Positions 14,601 through 26,236 of a DNA stretch of 64,000 nt are shown piece after piece. Made by a program: the position numbers and the translations under genes. Positions within the stretch are counted from its first letter, which is position 1. Each line of letters opens with the position of its first letter. The DNA is taken from assembly GCF_000002425.4 (NCBI RefSeq), contig NC_037271.1:3807563-3871562 (forward strand), read 5' to 3'. The notes beneath the pieces are model-generated. The model was not told the DNA's origin. It searched no databases and worked only from the letters and a program-made list of their open reading frames with translations. Source of the stretch: Physcomitrium patens (taxonomy: Eukaryota > Streptophyta > Bryopsida > Funariales > Funariaceae).

Positions 14601-15110
14601 TTATTGTTGGTGCATGTAATGGTATTGCTAGAGTAATTGACAAAGATTGCTTTGTCTTGCCTATTTTTTCCAACAAATAGATGAATGTATGAACTTAGTT
14701 GCACTAAAAAGTGATCTATTGAAGATATGGTAGATTTGATGGATTGCAATGTGATGGCAAGTATTTAGAACAACATTCTTAAGGCAGAATTGATATAGTA
14801 ATTGAGATTACAACAAGATTCTATAGAGGTTTTGAATAAGCCATAGGTTACTTTATATGCATCTGTTTGTATATGTTTGCACTTTAGCATGACTTATAGA
14901 ATTACATGGTTTTTTGAATTATAAAACAACTATTGAATTGGATTTTGTATATTGCTATCCTTGATACAAGTAGTCATATTATCAGAGTAATTAACAAAGA
15001 TTGATGTGTCTTGATTGCTTTATCTAAAAAATAGGCAATTTTATAAACTTGATTGGACTAGAGAGTGGTCTACTAAGAGTATGGTTGATTGGACGGATTG
15101 CTTCTTGAAC
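14600..15110. repeat. Diverged direct repeat pair
   Basis: A segment of about 125 bp (about 14630-14750) recurs at about 14983-15103. Shared landmarks, in order, are AGAGTAATTGACAAAGATTG, a TGTCTTG word, a run ending in AACTT..GTTG/GATTG, GTGATCTA or GTGGTCTA, and GATGGATTGC or GACGGATTGC. The copies differ at many sites. I cannot assign a family. It may be an internal duplication in an eroded transposon. Confidence 0.45.
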
Positions 15111-16760
15111 AAAAAAATAACGAAATTAGTTTCCAAAAGGTTGAGTGGCTATTATTTTGAAGTATTTTGTTTTTCACTTCTATTTGTTATTAGAAGTAAA
15201 AAAGTAAATAGGTTCTTATATTGATAGTGAATTGTAAGTGCATTGTATTGATTATGAATTGAAAGTTAATTGTATTAAAAAAGAATATATTTAATTTTTA
15301 AATAGAAATTAGATGAAAATAATATATAAATAAATAAATCTATTTAGTAAAAAATTATACTATAATAAAAAAAATATTATTTATAATATTTAGAATTTTT
15401 ATTTTTTTTATCTTATAATTTTTATAATTTATAATTTAAAATTTATTTATAATATATTTAATAAAATAAAAACTTAAATATATTAATAAAATATTAAGTA
15501 ATTAATAAATTTTATATATTTTGAGATCCAAATAAAAAATCTTAATACTTTGTAAAGAATATATGTGTATATATATATATATATACTCAAGTTAAAGAAT
15601 TATTTGTAAGTTATACATTAATGGATTTAGAATACCTAATTGGTTGTAGATGTAATTATTTTTTGTGGAAGCATTTGTATTTTTAAATCGAGAGATTTTT
15701 TTATGCTTAATAGTAGAACTATGCAAAGGATTAAATATAAAGATAGGTGCAAAGAGACTTTAAATTGGTATAAAAAGTATTATTTTTATTATCTATATTT
15801 TTATATTTTATGTATTATTTATGGAAAATTAGAAATTGTAAGAATGTCATGATTAATTAATATAATAAATTATTTTAGGTCTAGAAAAATTAGATATTTT
15901 TTTATTTAATAAGTACAGTAAATGAAATTTACAAGTTTAAATTTAACATTGCAAATGTAGAAGTAAAAATTAAATTTAAATTAACTAGCTTGATTTGAGG
16001 AAAAAAATATTTTTATTATTAGTTAGAAATCAGGAGAGTGTCGAAAAAACTTATTATAATTAATACTACTAAGTATATCGAGTGAAAATATAATTATCTA
16101 AATAGGTAAGTATAATACATGGAATTTTTAAGTTTAGATATGAAACAATAAAAGTTAGTAAGAATTTTGATAAGATTGAGTTTAATAGTGAAATAAGTTG
16201 CATTTATGATATTTTAACTTATAGAACTAAAAAATTAGAAAGAAATAATGGTCGTTGAAATTTGTGGTGTTTAAAATTTGCAACAAGAACTGATGGTATA
16301 TACAAGATATAATTTGCTTAGATATCTTTTAGGATTTAAGTTGATTTATTTTATTCAATAAAAAAAAATGCATTTAAAGAACTTTGAATTATGATGTTGC
16401 ATTCTTATTGAAAATGTTTTTGAGGTTGTTTGTAACTTGTTGAATAATTATTTTAATTATGCATTTAAATTTATAAGGTATATTTGTTAAAGTATAAATA
16501 ATTAAGATTATAGATTAGTAAATTCTAAATTAAAGTTTTAAGTTAAAATTATGATATTAAAATATATAAAGAGATAAAATATTATTTTTAGGAATATTTA
16601 GGATTGATGTGTAGGATATAAGATTATATGATTTGCAAAATAATGTAGATCAAAGAATATTTAATAAATTTTTATGAAATAAAAAATAAATCTTATATGC
16701 AATTTTATGAGTTTTATATTCATTGTCTTCTACTAATTGTGGTCTAAATTATGTATGTGT
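15111..16760. other. AT-rich DNA, nothing recognised
   Basis: Two short open frames (15015-15224 and 15640-15852) have no motifs and a composition matching the surroundings. I see no supported gene. A short TA run lies near 15566-15586. Confidence 0.45.
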
Positions 16761-16761
16761 A

Positions 16762-16927
<166 letters not shown>

Positions 16928-17764
16928 CACACTTAATTTTTTTTATGTATTCCAAATAAATACTTAATATTCTTTTAAAATATTATCTTAGCTAACATAG
17001 ATTCTTATATATGCAAAAGTATTTAACTTCAATTTTAGTGGATTTATTAGCATAAACCTAATAAAAACATTTAATGATTTTGAAGGTATTAAAATCAAGC
17101 TTTGTGTGTGTAAATAAAAAATCAAATACTTAGTTAATTTTTTCTTTGAAAAAATTAAATTCATAAATTAAAAAAAATTAAATCTAACTTGAATCTGTGA
17201 GAATAGGATTTATTTTATTTTATTTTTATTTTTATTTTATTTATTTCTAAGTATGAGCCTTATATTATTTAATATTTATATTTATATTTTATATTTTTTC
17301 ATTCCATTTTTTTGTAAGATGTGAAGAATAACTAATTATCAATAAAACTTTAAATCACAAATTCATTCTTCTTGTTTATTTAAGGAGAATATATCTTATA
17401 CATAGTCTTATGTTTATCCATGGTGTAGAACTTCTAAAAATACTTAAGTTTTTGAACTTTGAGTTTTTTGAAATAAATTAAAATTTTCTTATAAAAATCT
17501 TTTATGAATAAGAAGAATTATTGAAATTATAAAAGGATTTTTTTTTATAGATAGTTTAATAACAATGTTATGGTAGTTGAGCAAAAGCATATGTGTGTGG
17601 TTTAAATGACCTACTTATTGATACTAAAAGAAATTCAACAATATAAGTTGATTGTCAATTTAAGAATTTTTAATAACCAATTAGATTATTTTCTCATTCA
17701 TTAACTTCACAACTTTTTTTTTTATTATTTGTCTTCCTAATTCTACCATAAAATTAAAAAACCA
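16928..17764. other. AT-rich DNA, nothing recognised
   Basis: No open frame, RNA gene or transposon motif could be supported here. Confidence 0.45.
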
Positions 17765-18153
17765 TTTGGTGGAAACTATCCTTTTATTACATAGATATCC
17801 TACCCATCTCTCCCTTCTTCTTCCTCCTAATGTTCCACACACTCCTATATACATACAATAATATCATTCCTATTTAAATACATACAATAATCATCAAAAA
17901 CTATATACATACAATAATATCATTCCTATTTATAATACTAGTTTTTGATGATTATATTGCTACTATTAAGAAAATTTATGAAAAAAATTAAAATATAAAA
18001 TATGAATTAACATATTTTTTTTACATTTAAATAATTAATATTATATATTAAAATTTGGATATATGTTTTATATCAAAAAAAATTAACTATATAATTAAAA
18101 TATTACTAATACTACCATAGTTTTAGATATTTCTACCAAAATGTGTAATTTAT

Positions 18154-18211
<58 letters not shown>

Positions 18212-18505
18212 ATTTTCATTTTTTATTCTAATAAATTCTCTTTTTTACTCAAATTTTTTGAAAGATATTAGACAAAGACAATTTGATTGATTGAAAATAT
18301 TTTAAGCAAAAGTAGCATGTGATGGACAAGAGATTGTGGTAGAACTAATAATGGCTATGGTAGCAACAATAATATCCTAAAATTATGCAATTAACTTATA
18401 AAAATATTTTAAAATATAATCACATTTGTATATAAAGAAAAAATCATAATAAATTAATCACAAGGAGGGTGTCTATTTATCAAAAGAATAATGTCTACCT
18501 AACAA
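17765..18505. mobile_element. TIR element, copy 1 (non-autonomous DNA transposon-like)
   Basis: The left arm (17767-17805, GGTGGAAACTATCCTTTTAT and onward) and the reverse complement of the right arm (18463-18500) are similar. Both also match the two arms of the element at 25449-25856. The consensus arm reads roughly TAGGTGGACACT, CTTTTA, ATAGACACC. Nothing coding lies between. The interior holds a perfect hairpin pair (about 17886-17903 against 17939-17957, TGATGATT core), a duplicated 30-bp phrase (CATACAATAATATCATTCCT) and a TA run at 18154-18209. Target duplications could not be fixed. Confidence 0.5.
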
Positions 18506-18712
18506 TCATCAAAAATTATTAATAAAGTAATCTTATATATTTCTAAATGTTCTAAATCACTTGAGTTTTTTCCAATAGGTTCCCCCTTCTTTCTTTAAAA
18601 TAAAGTGAATGCCATACTTTCCTCTATAGCCACCTTCAAAAAATATTGATGAAATTTTAAGTGGTAATTAAATGAAAAGGCATTGTACTTTGCATACTTG
18701 TATTATATGCTT

Positions 18713-18786
18713 ATGTCAAGGATATGAATTACAAACAATAAAAACCTCAATACACACTTGTGTCACACAAAAGAGTATATATTCAT
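18713..18786 (-). repeat. LTR fragment split by element A, left piece
   Basis: It starts TGTCAAGGATATGAATTACA and contains ACTTGTGTCACACAAAAGAG, matching the left part of element B's LTR (29015 onward) in the same orientation. The match resumes at 24949, across element A. It is therefore part of a chromodomain-gypsy LTR that served as A's target. Confidence 0.6.
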
Positions 18787-18949
18787 TGTCAAGGATACAG
18801 AATATAGACTTGATATCTACCAAGAAGTTCAAGAAGAACTGGCAAGAACTAGATTAATCAGATGAATACAAGAACAACACCAGAGAGGTGAGCTAGAGCT
18901 CCAAGAGATGTGTTGTCGAGACTGAAGAACTCTTCAGCCTCGATTCCAA

Positions 18950-18955
18950 TATATA
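18950..18955 (-). promoter_or_regulatory. TATA box of the A 3' LTR
   Basis: TATATA lies inside GGAGTATATATTGG on the minus strand, about 40 bp downstream of the heat-shock-element array in element orientation. The spacing suits a U3 promoter. The same arrangement is conserved in the other LTR at 24691. Confidence 0.65.
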
Positions 18956-18996
18956 CTCCTATTTAGGAAGCTTCTCAAGTAACTTCTACCAACTAG

Positions 18997-19192
18997 GAAG
19001 CTTCTAGAAGGTTCTAGAGACTTGCTTCTAGAAGGTTCTAGAAACTTATCTCTAGAAGGTTCTAAGGACTATGTCCCTAACATCTTCTACCAACTAAGAA
19101 GCTTCTAGAAGGTTCCAGAGACTTGCTTCTAGAAGGTTCTAGAAGCTTGTCTCTAGAAGGTTCTAAAAACTTGTCTCTAGAAGGTTCTAAAA
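18997..19192. promoter_or_regulatory. Heat-shock-element array in the A 3' LTR
   Basis: Perfectly phased GAAnnTTCnnGAAnnTTC modules occur as two clusters, about 18997-19060 and 19098-19190. An example is TTCTAGAAGGTTCTAGAA at 19026-19043, four consecutive inverted pentamers. This is the classical binding consensus of heat-shock transcription factors. The two clusters are copies of one tandemly duplicated module of about 110 bp, which includes the phrase ACTATGTCCCTAACA. In element orientation the array lies upstream of the TATA box. Heat-responsive expression is an inference. Confidence 0.8.
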
Positions 19193-19389
19193 ACTATGTC
19201 CCTAACATCACCTCCTCCTTTAGCTTCGAGGTCTCTGAGAAGCAATGTTGTTCTCAATCAGTACTAACGCAAGAAAATGAAGATCTGTCGCATAATGTCT
19301 GCTATGAACTCCAACTGTTGTTCATGAGGTAAGTGGTTCATCGGCCCTTGAAGCCAACGGTAGTGGCCCACTCTTTCAACTTCTGACTA

Positions 19390-21200
19390 AGCATGAACTT
19401 CCGTGTCTTCATTGTAAAATTGTCCTGCAAATATGCCTTCTGGTTGACCATCGTAAGCAGGCTCGGACTCAAATACAATCACCAGTGATCGGTTACTTGG
19501 CATCCTCCGTCGTCGTCGTGGTACAGGTGGTTCTTCATCTCGGGGTCGCCTTCGTGAACTAGTTGGTTGAGATAATCTGACTGGCATAGTATCTATCTCT
19601 TAGCTATCCATATCAAAAGACCAAACTATGGCTACTGAAAAAATTCTATTTTATCTTTGAAAAAATAACTATATCAACTACGAATTTTGGTGGTGCTCTC
19701 TCCCTTTCTTATATTCTTGGGTGAGCAAGCTTCAGAAAGAAGCTATTGTCGAACCGGCTTAGGTTTATGAGGATGTTGTTGATGAAACTCCTGTACCTTT
19801 TGTGGCGCATTGGTGAGATTTTCAACTGGCTTCCACGTTCGCTCATTAATGTTGTAGCTGCACCAATGAACAAGATACTCCAACTTGCTCCACCTTCATC
19901 GAGAATCCAACACCTTTTCAACTTCGTATTTCTCGTGGTTCTCGATCTCAATACTAAGTGGCGGACATTGCACTCTTCTAGGAAAAGATGACTCTCGATA
20001 AGGCTCCAACAAAGAAACATGAAAGATTGGATGTACCTTCATAGAAGCCGGTAATTCCAGACGGTACGCCACTGGATTGATTTGCTTTTGGATGATAAAT
20101 GGTCCCAATCTTCGATAGTCCAATTTATCACATGGTCGCTTAGTCTTGATATTCTGTCGAAGAAGCCATGCTTTATCTCCAATTTTGAAAGTAGGTGCTT
20201 GATTCCGAAATCTATCTGCAGACGCCTTGTAGGATTCTTGAGCGGATTGTAATTGAAGCTTTAACGTATTTTGAAGCTCTGATAGTTGTTTCGCAAATCC
20301 TTCAGCTGCTGGATTGTTATTTGTTGATGGACTCAATAAATCAAGCTTTGGATGATACCCATAGTTGGAAAAGAATAGTGTGTATTGAGTCGACGCATGG
20401 AGGGTGTTGTAATATGCAAATTCGGCTAGCAGCAAATATGTGGTCCAATCGTCTTACTAATAGTTGATGCTGCATCGTAAGTATTGTTCCAAGACCTGGT
20501 TCATCCGTTCCGTTTGACCGTCAATTTGAAGATGAAAAGCCGAAAAAAGCTTGATATCCACCTTCAGTATCTCAAAGAGAGATCTCCAAAACTTCGATAC
20601 GAACTGGGTTCCTCGATCTGATACGATATCATCTGGTAGTCCATGATATCGATACACATTATCGAGAAAGAGCCTTGCTGTGACTTCATTGGACGATGTC
20701 TTCTTGCAAGGGACAAAGTGTGCCATTTTTGTAAGCCGATCTACCACGACAAAGATGCTGTCAAATGAGTTCGATGATGGCAGGTCCGTGATGAAGTCCA
20801 TGGAAATTGAAGATCATGGTCGACGTGAAATCGGCAATGGCTGTAGGAGTCCATAAGGGCGATGTCGAGGATTCTTGGATCTTGAACAGATGTCGCAGGA
20901 GAGGAAAAAATCTTTCACATCCTTCCACATTTGGGGCCACCAAAAATCTCGAGAAATAAGCTCCAAGGTCTTGTTGAATCCAAAATGTCCTGCACTTGGA
21001 AAATCGTGGCGAGATTGAAGAACTCGAAGTCGTGTTGGTCCTTTTGGGATATATAACCGCTCTTCAAAGTATAAAAGATCTCCCTCCACCTTGAACTTGT
21101 CGTCATTGGCACGCTACTTAATATCAATGGCTACTGAATCTTCAATGGTTACGGCACGTACCTGATTCAGGAAGTCAACATCAATTGGCATAATAGTAGC
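19390..21200 (-). mobile_element. Element A integrase and chromodomain region
   Basis: Read on the minus strand, the zinc-binding HHCC region lies near 20900-21060 (HDFPSAGHFG, then CDICSRSK). The catalytic core begins near 20800 (MDFITDLPSSNSFDSIFVVV, then FVSKFWRSL and INGQTERMNQVLEQYLR-like text). The C-terminal part (DKAWLLRQNIKTKRPCDKL, HPIFHVSLLEPY) leads towards a chromodomain-like end and a 3' untranslated stretch. This order is diagnostic of Ty3/gypsy chromoviruses. The region has a few breaks. Confidence 0.88.
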
Positions 21201-21309
21201 GCAAAGCTGAAATTGCTCTAGCTTCAACAATGTCGTACATTGTTGATCAAACGCTACTTCTCCAGCCTTTGGTATAAGATATGATCTCCTCGATAAGGCA
21301 TCAGATAGT

Positions 21310-23190
21310 CCTTGCTACTTTCTAGGTCGATAAGTGATAATAAAATCGAACCTAAATAGCAACATACTCCATCGAGCTTGACGTCCATTTAGAACTCGAG
21401 CCGACATGAAATACTCCAAATTCTTGTGGTCTGTGTATACGACCACTGGATGTGCAGCTCTTTTAAGAAAGTGACGCCATTCTTGGAAAGAATCCACTAT
21501 AGCAAGAAGTTCCTTATCGTGGATCTCATAATTGATTTCAGCAGTAGAGAACTTTCGAGAATAGAATGCAACCGGATGGAGCTTCTTGTCTTCTCCCATT
21601 TGTGAAAGTACAGCTCCCAAAGCAAAATCTGAAGCATCAGTTTCTAAATAGAAGGCCTTTGTAAAGTCTAGATGTACCAAGATTGGAGCCGTAGTAAATG
21701 CGATCTTTAGGTTTTGAAACGCCTTCTCTGCTAGAAGTTCCCATTTCAGCTTATCCTTGCATGTCAACCGAGTGAGAGGAGCAGCAACTTGAGAGTAATT
21801 CTTGATAAAGATCCGATAGAAGTTGGCAAAACCAAGAAAGCATTGTACGTCTCTAACCGTCTTCGGAACCTCCCAAGACACAATTGCTTCCACCTTCTTG
21901 GGATCCATCTTCAAGCCTTTCGTAGTCGCAACGAACCCCAGAAACTCCATCTCTATTTGGTGAAATAAACACTTCTCCAACTTGGCATATAGTCCTCGCT
22001 CGCGTAGTTTCTCCAATACCAAACGAACGTGTTTTTCATGCTCTTCCTCATTTTTGGAGAATATCAAAATATCATCCAAATAAATGACAACAAAATCGTC
22101 AAGGTACTCTCGGAAAATGTCATTCATCATATGTTGAAAGACCACTGGAGCATTGGTAAGACCAAAGGGCATGACATTATATTCAAAATGGCCATACCTT
22201 GTACGGAACGCTGTCTTCCACTCATCTCCTTCCTTGATTCGTACGAGGTTGTAAGCTCCCCTTAGATCAATTTTTGTAAAGATCCTTGCACGTCCAAGTT
22301 GTTCTAAGAGATGAGAAATCAAGGATAACGGATAACGATTCTTCTTTGTTATCTTATTGAGGCCTCGATAGTCTACGCACATCCGCAACGAGCCATCTTT
22401 CTTCTTCACAAATAAGATGGGTGCTCCAGCTGATGATTTTGAACGACGGATGAAGTTCTTGGCTAGATTCTCGTCGATGTACTTCCACAACTCTGCCAAC
22501 TCCATCTGCGATAGATTGTAGATTGGGCCAAAAGGCGGTTGTGCTCCTTCCTGTAAGTCTATGGCGCAATCATATGGTCTGTGTTTCGGTAGCATGTCGA
22601 CATTTTTCTTTTGAAACACGTCTTTAAAATCCTTATATTGCTCCGGTATACTTGCTGTCGAGATCTTCTCCCCGGTAGTTCGAGCCGCATAAATGACAAA
22701 CGGTGTGCCTCCCTTGGACAATCTTATAAATGCTCTTACTCCAATAAATAAGGATTTTTCTATTCGGGGTTTTCTACTAGGCTTGCTCTTGGGTGGTTTT
22801 GTGAGAAAGGTCATCTTCCGCAACTTCCAATCTATGGATGGGTTATGCTTTTCCAACCAGGAAAGACCAAGAATAATAGGATTTGATGGGATTCTAATAA
22901 TATTGAAAATAATATGACTACTATGGTCCTTAAACGTCACTTTTATAGGTTCTGATTCATGGGTGACACTACCAGACAATAAAGGTCATCCATCTATGAC
23001 CTCAACGTGAACAAGTTTGGATTTTTGTACTAAAGGGATCTTATGACGCCTTGTGAATTCTTCGTCTAAGAAACAAGCAGATGCTCCTAAATCTCATAAT
23101 GCTAAGGTTCTCAGTTTCTGAGGGCCAATAAGCAAAGGGATTGTAAAACAAAGGGCAGGTTGAGCGGAAAGAAAGGAACCTGGTTGTTGT
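21310..23190 (-). mobile_element. Element A protease, reverse transcriptase and RNase H region
   Basis: Reading on the minus strand, a protease-like block (IILGLSWLEKHNPSIDW at its end) is followed by the reverse transcriptase. The RT motifs include VKKKDGSLRMCVDYRGLN, LGFANFYRIFIKNYSQ and the catalytic YLDDILIFS near 22060-22090. RNase H follows with FYLETDASDFALGAVL and the TDHKNLEYF motif. Most of the block (21315-22979) is a single open frame, which shows how recently A was active compared with its neighbours. Confidence 0.92.
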
Positions 23191-23239
23191 TGCAATATTT
23201 CACTGTCCAGCCGCACGGTTCCTATTGTGGCTAGGCATC

Positions 23240-24250
23240 TTCGTTTTCCTAAATAAACACATCCCTAGTCTTGATAATACGTCGATTTTGCTTCTTGGAG
23301 CAGTTTCCAACTTTGTGGCCTTCTTCACCGCAATACAAGCATAGACCTTCCTCCATACGCCGCTTTTTTTCTTCTAGAGTAAGAGATTTGAGACGTACCG
23401 CATCAATTTGCATGTCTTCTACCTCTGAATGTGAATTCACACTGCTTGCCGACATAGTTCGGGTGTGGCAAACCGTATATTGTCTTGAACGTTGGTCTTG
23501 GCGACGTTGGAATAGGCGGTTATCGCACTTCACAGCTTGGCTAATAGCTTCGTTGAGCGTTTGTGGATCAGGAAGAGTTAACAGCAAATCCTTCACATCG
23601 TACCTTAAACCCCAATAGAATTGACTCATCAACGCTTCTTCGTCCCAATTGATGTTGCATGCTAATTTCCTGAAGTCCGATGCATAGACTGATGTAGAAC
23701 GCATCCCTTGTCGTAGTGACTGGATCTTTGTTGTAGCCCATCGAACCTTGTCATGTTCACCAAATGCTTCCGCAAATGCCTCCAAAAAGGTTTCAAAGTT
23801 GTTTAGTATGGATGATCGTTTCTCAAACAAAGGAGCAAACCATGATAGAGCTTGTTTTGTAAGTAAGGTTCCAACAAGCCCAACACGTGTCTCCTCCGTT
23901 GGATAGCGTTCGGGCTGTAAAATTGTTATCAACTTAATTTGGTTGATGAATCCTCGAAACTTGGAACGTGTACCATCGAACTTGTCTGGAAGGCTAACTC
24001 GGGGTTCCTTATGTTGTAGAACCAGCGGTGCTTATCGAACCTGAGGCAAAGTTGCTTCTCCAAGTGTAGAAGTTTGAGGCTGGTGCAACCTAGATTGTGC
24101 CATCCCAGATGCTCCATCATTATGAAGCCTTGCCACGACTCCTTCAATCTCTGCAGTTCTTTGTGATAACGTAGTGAGGGCATTCATGATAGCATCTAAC
24201 TTGGACTGTGAACTTTTCGTCATACTAATGTCTTGGCCCCCGACCATTCT
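23240..24250 (-). mobile_element. Element A gag region
   Basis: On the minus strand a Gag capsid-like domain (ALSWFAPLFEK, FRKLACNINWDEEALMSQFY) is followed by a CCHC zinc knuckle, CLYCGEEGHKVGNCSK, near 23290-23340. The knuckle matches the chromodomain-gypsy type seen in element C. The region is nearly open. Confidence 0.88.
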
Positions 24251-24490
24251 AAGAGAAGGACAGGAATGACTCTACAAGAAGACAATATTGGTTTAGAGGA
24301 GGGTACTCCGCAACCTCTAAAATGCCTTAAGAGCTTCAAGAAAAGGAGTAATCCACTCTCTCTAAGAAGAATAAGACTCCAATATTGTAACAAAAGAAGT
24401 ATCAGTTTAAAAGAGGGCAATCCGCAACCTCTAAAGTGTTAGTACACTTCCAAGCAGAGGAGTAATCCACACTCTAACAAAGAAGAAACT

Positions 24491-24500
24491 AGCTCTGATA
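24491..24500 (-). other. Element A primer binding site
   Basis: TATCAGAGCT on the minus strand is complementary to the 3' end of plant initiator tRNA-Met. It lies about 27 bp beyond the LTR edge I assign, further than usual, so the edge or the site may be slightly misjudged. Confidence 0.55.
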
Positions 24501-24527
24501 TCTGAGGTGAGTGAAGTCTCGACAAAC

Positions 24528-24948
24528 CGTCACGGACATAGAATATAGACTTGATATCTACCAAAAAGTTCAAGAAAAACTGGCAAGAACTAGATTAATC
24601 AGATGAATATAAGAACAACACCAGAGAGGTGAGCTAGAGCTCCAAGAGATGTGTTGTCGAGACTGAAGAACTCTTCAGCCTCTATTCCAATATATACTCC
24701 TATTTAGGAAGCTTCTCAAGCAACTTCTACCAACTAGGAAGCGTCTAGAAGGTTCCAGAGACTTGCTTCTAGAAGGTTCTAGAAACTTATCTCTAGAAGG
24801 TTCTAAGGACTATGTCCCGAACATCTTCTACTAACTAAGAAGCTTCTAGAAGGTTCCAAAGACTTGCTTCTAGAAGGTTCTAGAAGCTTGTCTCTAGAAG
24901 GTTCTAGAAACTTGTCTCTAGAAGGTTCTAAGGACTATGTCCCTAACA
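24528..24948 (-). repeat. Element A 5' LTR, with TATA box and heat-shock elements
   Basis: It is the 421-bp partner of 18787-19207. It keeps the same two heat-shock-element clusters (24738-24931) and the same TATATA at 24691-24696. The array and its internal duplication therefore predate this insertion. Differences from the 3' LTR are scattered and mostly transitions. Confidence 0.92.
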
Positions 24949-25260
24949 TTCACTCAAAAATTATATAATATTAAAACTAAAATGGCTATTGCTAAAGAAA
25001 AGAAGACTAGAGATTTTTAAAATAAGACTAAAAATAAAAATGGCATTAATAAGAATGAAGAAGACTTCACTTTTGTCTCTATATATACTATCTAAGTATG
25101 ATATGAACAATGATTTAGCAAATAAATGGTTATATAATGGCTCTCAAGTCTCAAATCATATCATTCACATATTATATGATAGCAAGCATACATATCTTGT
25201 TATTCCAATATTTAAAAATATTTCTAATTCTACTACATTAATATAGTACCAATAGATACA
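24949..25260 (-). repeat. LTR fragment split by element A, right piece
   Basis: It continues the LTR broken at 18786. It contains AATGGCTATTGCTAAAGAAA, then AGACTTCACTTTTGTCTCTA and TATATACTATCTAAG, matching the same positions in the LTRs of B and C (B: AATGGCTATTGCCAAAGAC, CCTCTATATATACTATTTAA). The similarity fades after about 25200. It is a solo or truncated LTR of the chromodomain family, older than A. Confidence 0.65.
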
Positions 25261-25448
25261 TAGTGGATAATGTAATTTTTACTTTCAAGATTATATTTGG
25301 AATGGTAAATATTAATAAATTATCAAAATACCAACCACATGATTAGGCTTTAAGGAAGTCAACTATCGCTTGGACCAATCTACAACTTATTACATTGCAA
25401 GCTTATAATCATCTTCTATAATATACTAATGAAATTGTTAGGTAGATG

Positions 25449-25856
25449 TCTCATTTCAATTAGGTGGATACTTGCATGTGTCGTGCACTCCTCCATATTG
25501 ACAATAATATCATTGTTATATTATTATTTTATAACCTATAACTTATAATCCCAAAAATGGTCTAAACAAGTTAAACTAGGAGGGGTGTGAAATATGCATA
25601 TGTACACTTTTAAAGTATAAAAGTATAAAAAACATATTGGTCTAAAGTTCTTTATTTAATTTTTGTTATATATTTATATATTAAATTATATTTAAATTTT
25701 TGTGATATATTATGTATTATTAGATTTATAGTTTTAGGAGTTATAGGCCATAAAATATAAAATAATGATATTACTACATATATACAAGGATGTTTGGCAC
25801 ATTGGAAGGAGAGGTGTCTATATAGTAAAAGGGAGTGTCCACCTAATGGGTCTCTA
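25449..25856. mobile_element. TIR element, copy 2 (MITE-like)
   Basis: The left arm (25460-25555: TTAGGTGGATACTTGCATGT, then ATAATATCATTGTTATATTA and ATAACCTATAACTTATAAT) is the inverted counterpart of the right arm (25735-25850: its reverse complement reads TTAGGTGGACACTCCCTTTT, then TAATATCATTATTTTATATT and GGCCTATAACTCC). The arms are roughly 100 bp each and imperfect. There is no coding capacity. The same arms recur at 17765 and 18505, so this is a family. Confidence 0.6.
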
Positions 25857-26205
25857 AACCAATATATCACAATCTTTAAAAATAAAATAAATAATTAAAA
25901 ATAAAATAGATATTAATATTAAAAAATCTATACATGAAGAAAATTGCGTAAGTAAGTAAGCCCAGCTTGGTGGTAGGTGGTCTACGGCTGGAATTTTACA
26001 TTTGTTCAACATTGTAAACTTCATTTTTATTCAAGTTAGTATATTCTCCTTTAAAATGTAGATGTTGGTACCAGGAAAAAAATACAAATTCAAAAATTTG
26101 ATACTGTTGAATATGATAATGTAAGCAACAAAAACCTTATTTTGCACAATTATTGAATTATAAAAAATAACAAAGTAAAACGAATGTTTTTCTCCAAGTG
26201 AGCAT

Positions 26206-26236
<31 letters not shown>

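Larger units (their letters stand above)
18787..19207 (-). repeat. Element A 3' LTR
   Basis: It is 421 bp, the same length as its partner at 24528-24948. In element orientation it begins TGTTAGGGACATAG and ends CCTTGACA. The first half (in element orientation) is made of repeated GAA/TTC modules. It is followed by the TATA box and a GC-richer stretch. Confidence 0.92.
18787..24948 (-). mobile_element. Element A: full-length chromodomain Ty3/gypsy
   Basis: Two 421-bp LTRs (18787-19207 and 24528-24948) bracket a gag-pol region read on the minus strand. The order is gag, protease, reverse transcriptase, RNase H, integrase, chromodomain. The LTRs are about 96 percent identical by eye (roughly 17 differences). 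They have TG..CA type ends and are flanked by near-matching 5-bp duplications (TTCAT left, TTCAC right). A tRNA-iMet type primer site (TATCAGAGCT on the minus strand) lies at 24491-24500, somewhat inside the 5' LTR. This is the least AT-biased and best preserved element in the window. It has a modest number of breaks and is the youngest of the large elements. Its LTRs carry heat-shock-element arrays. Confidence 0.92.

Noticed and set aside
14528-15224. Possible Ty1/copia protein traces
   Set aside because: A few residues looked copia-like, but no diagnostic motif or order was found on either strand.
18997-19192. GAA/TTC array in A read as a CRISPR-like or satellite repeat
   Set aside because: There is no spacer structure, and the array stays within the LTR as a twofold module with regulatory phasing upstream of a TATA box.
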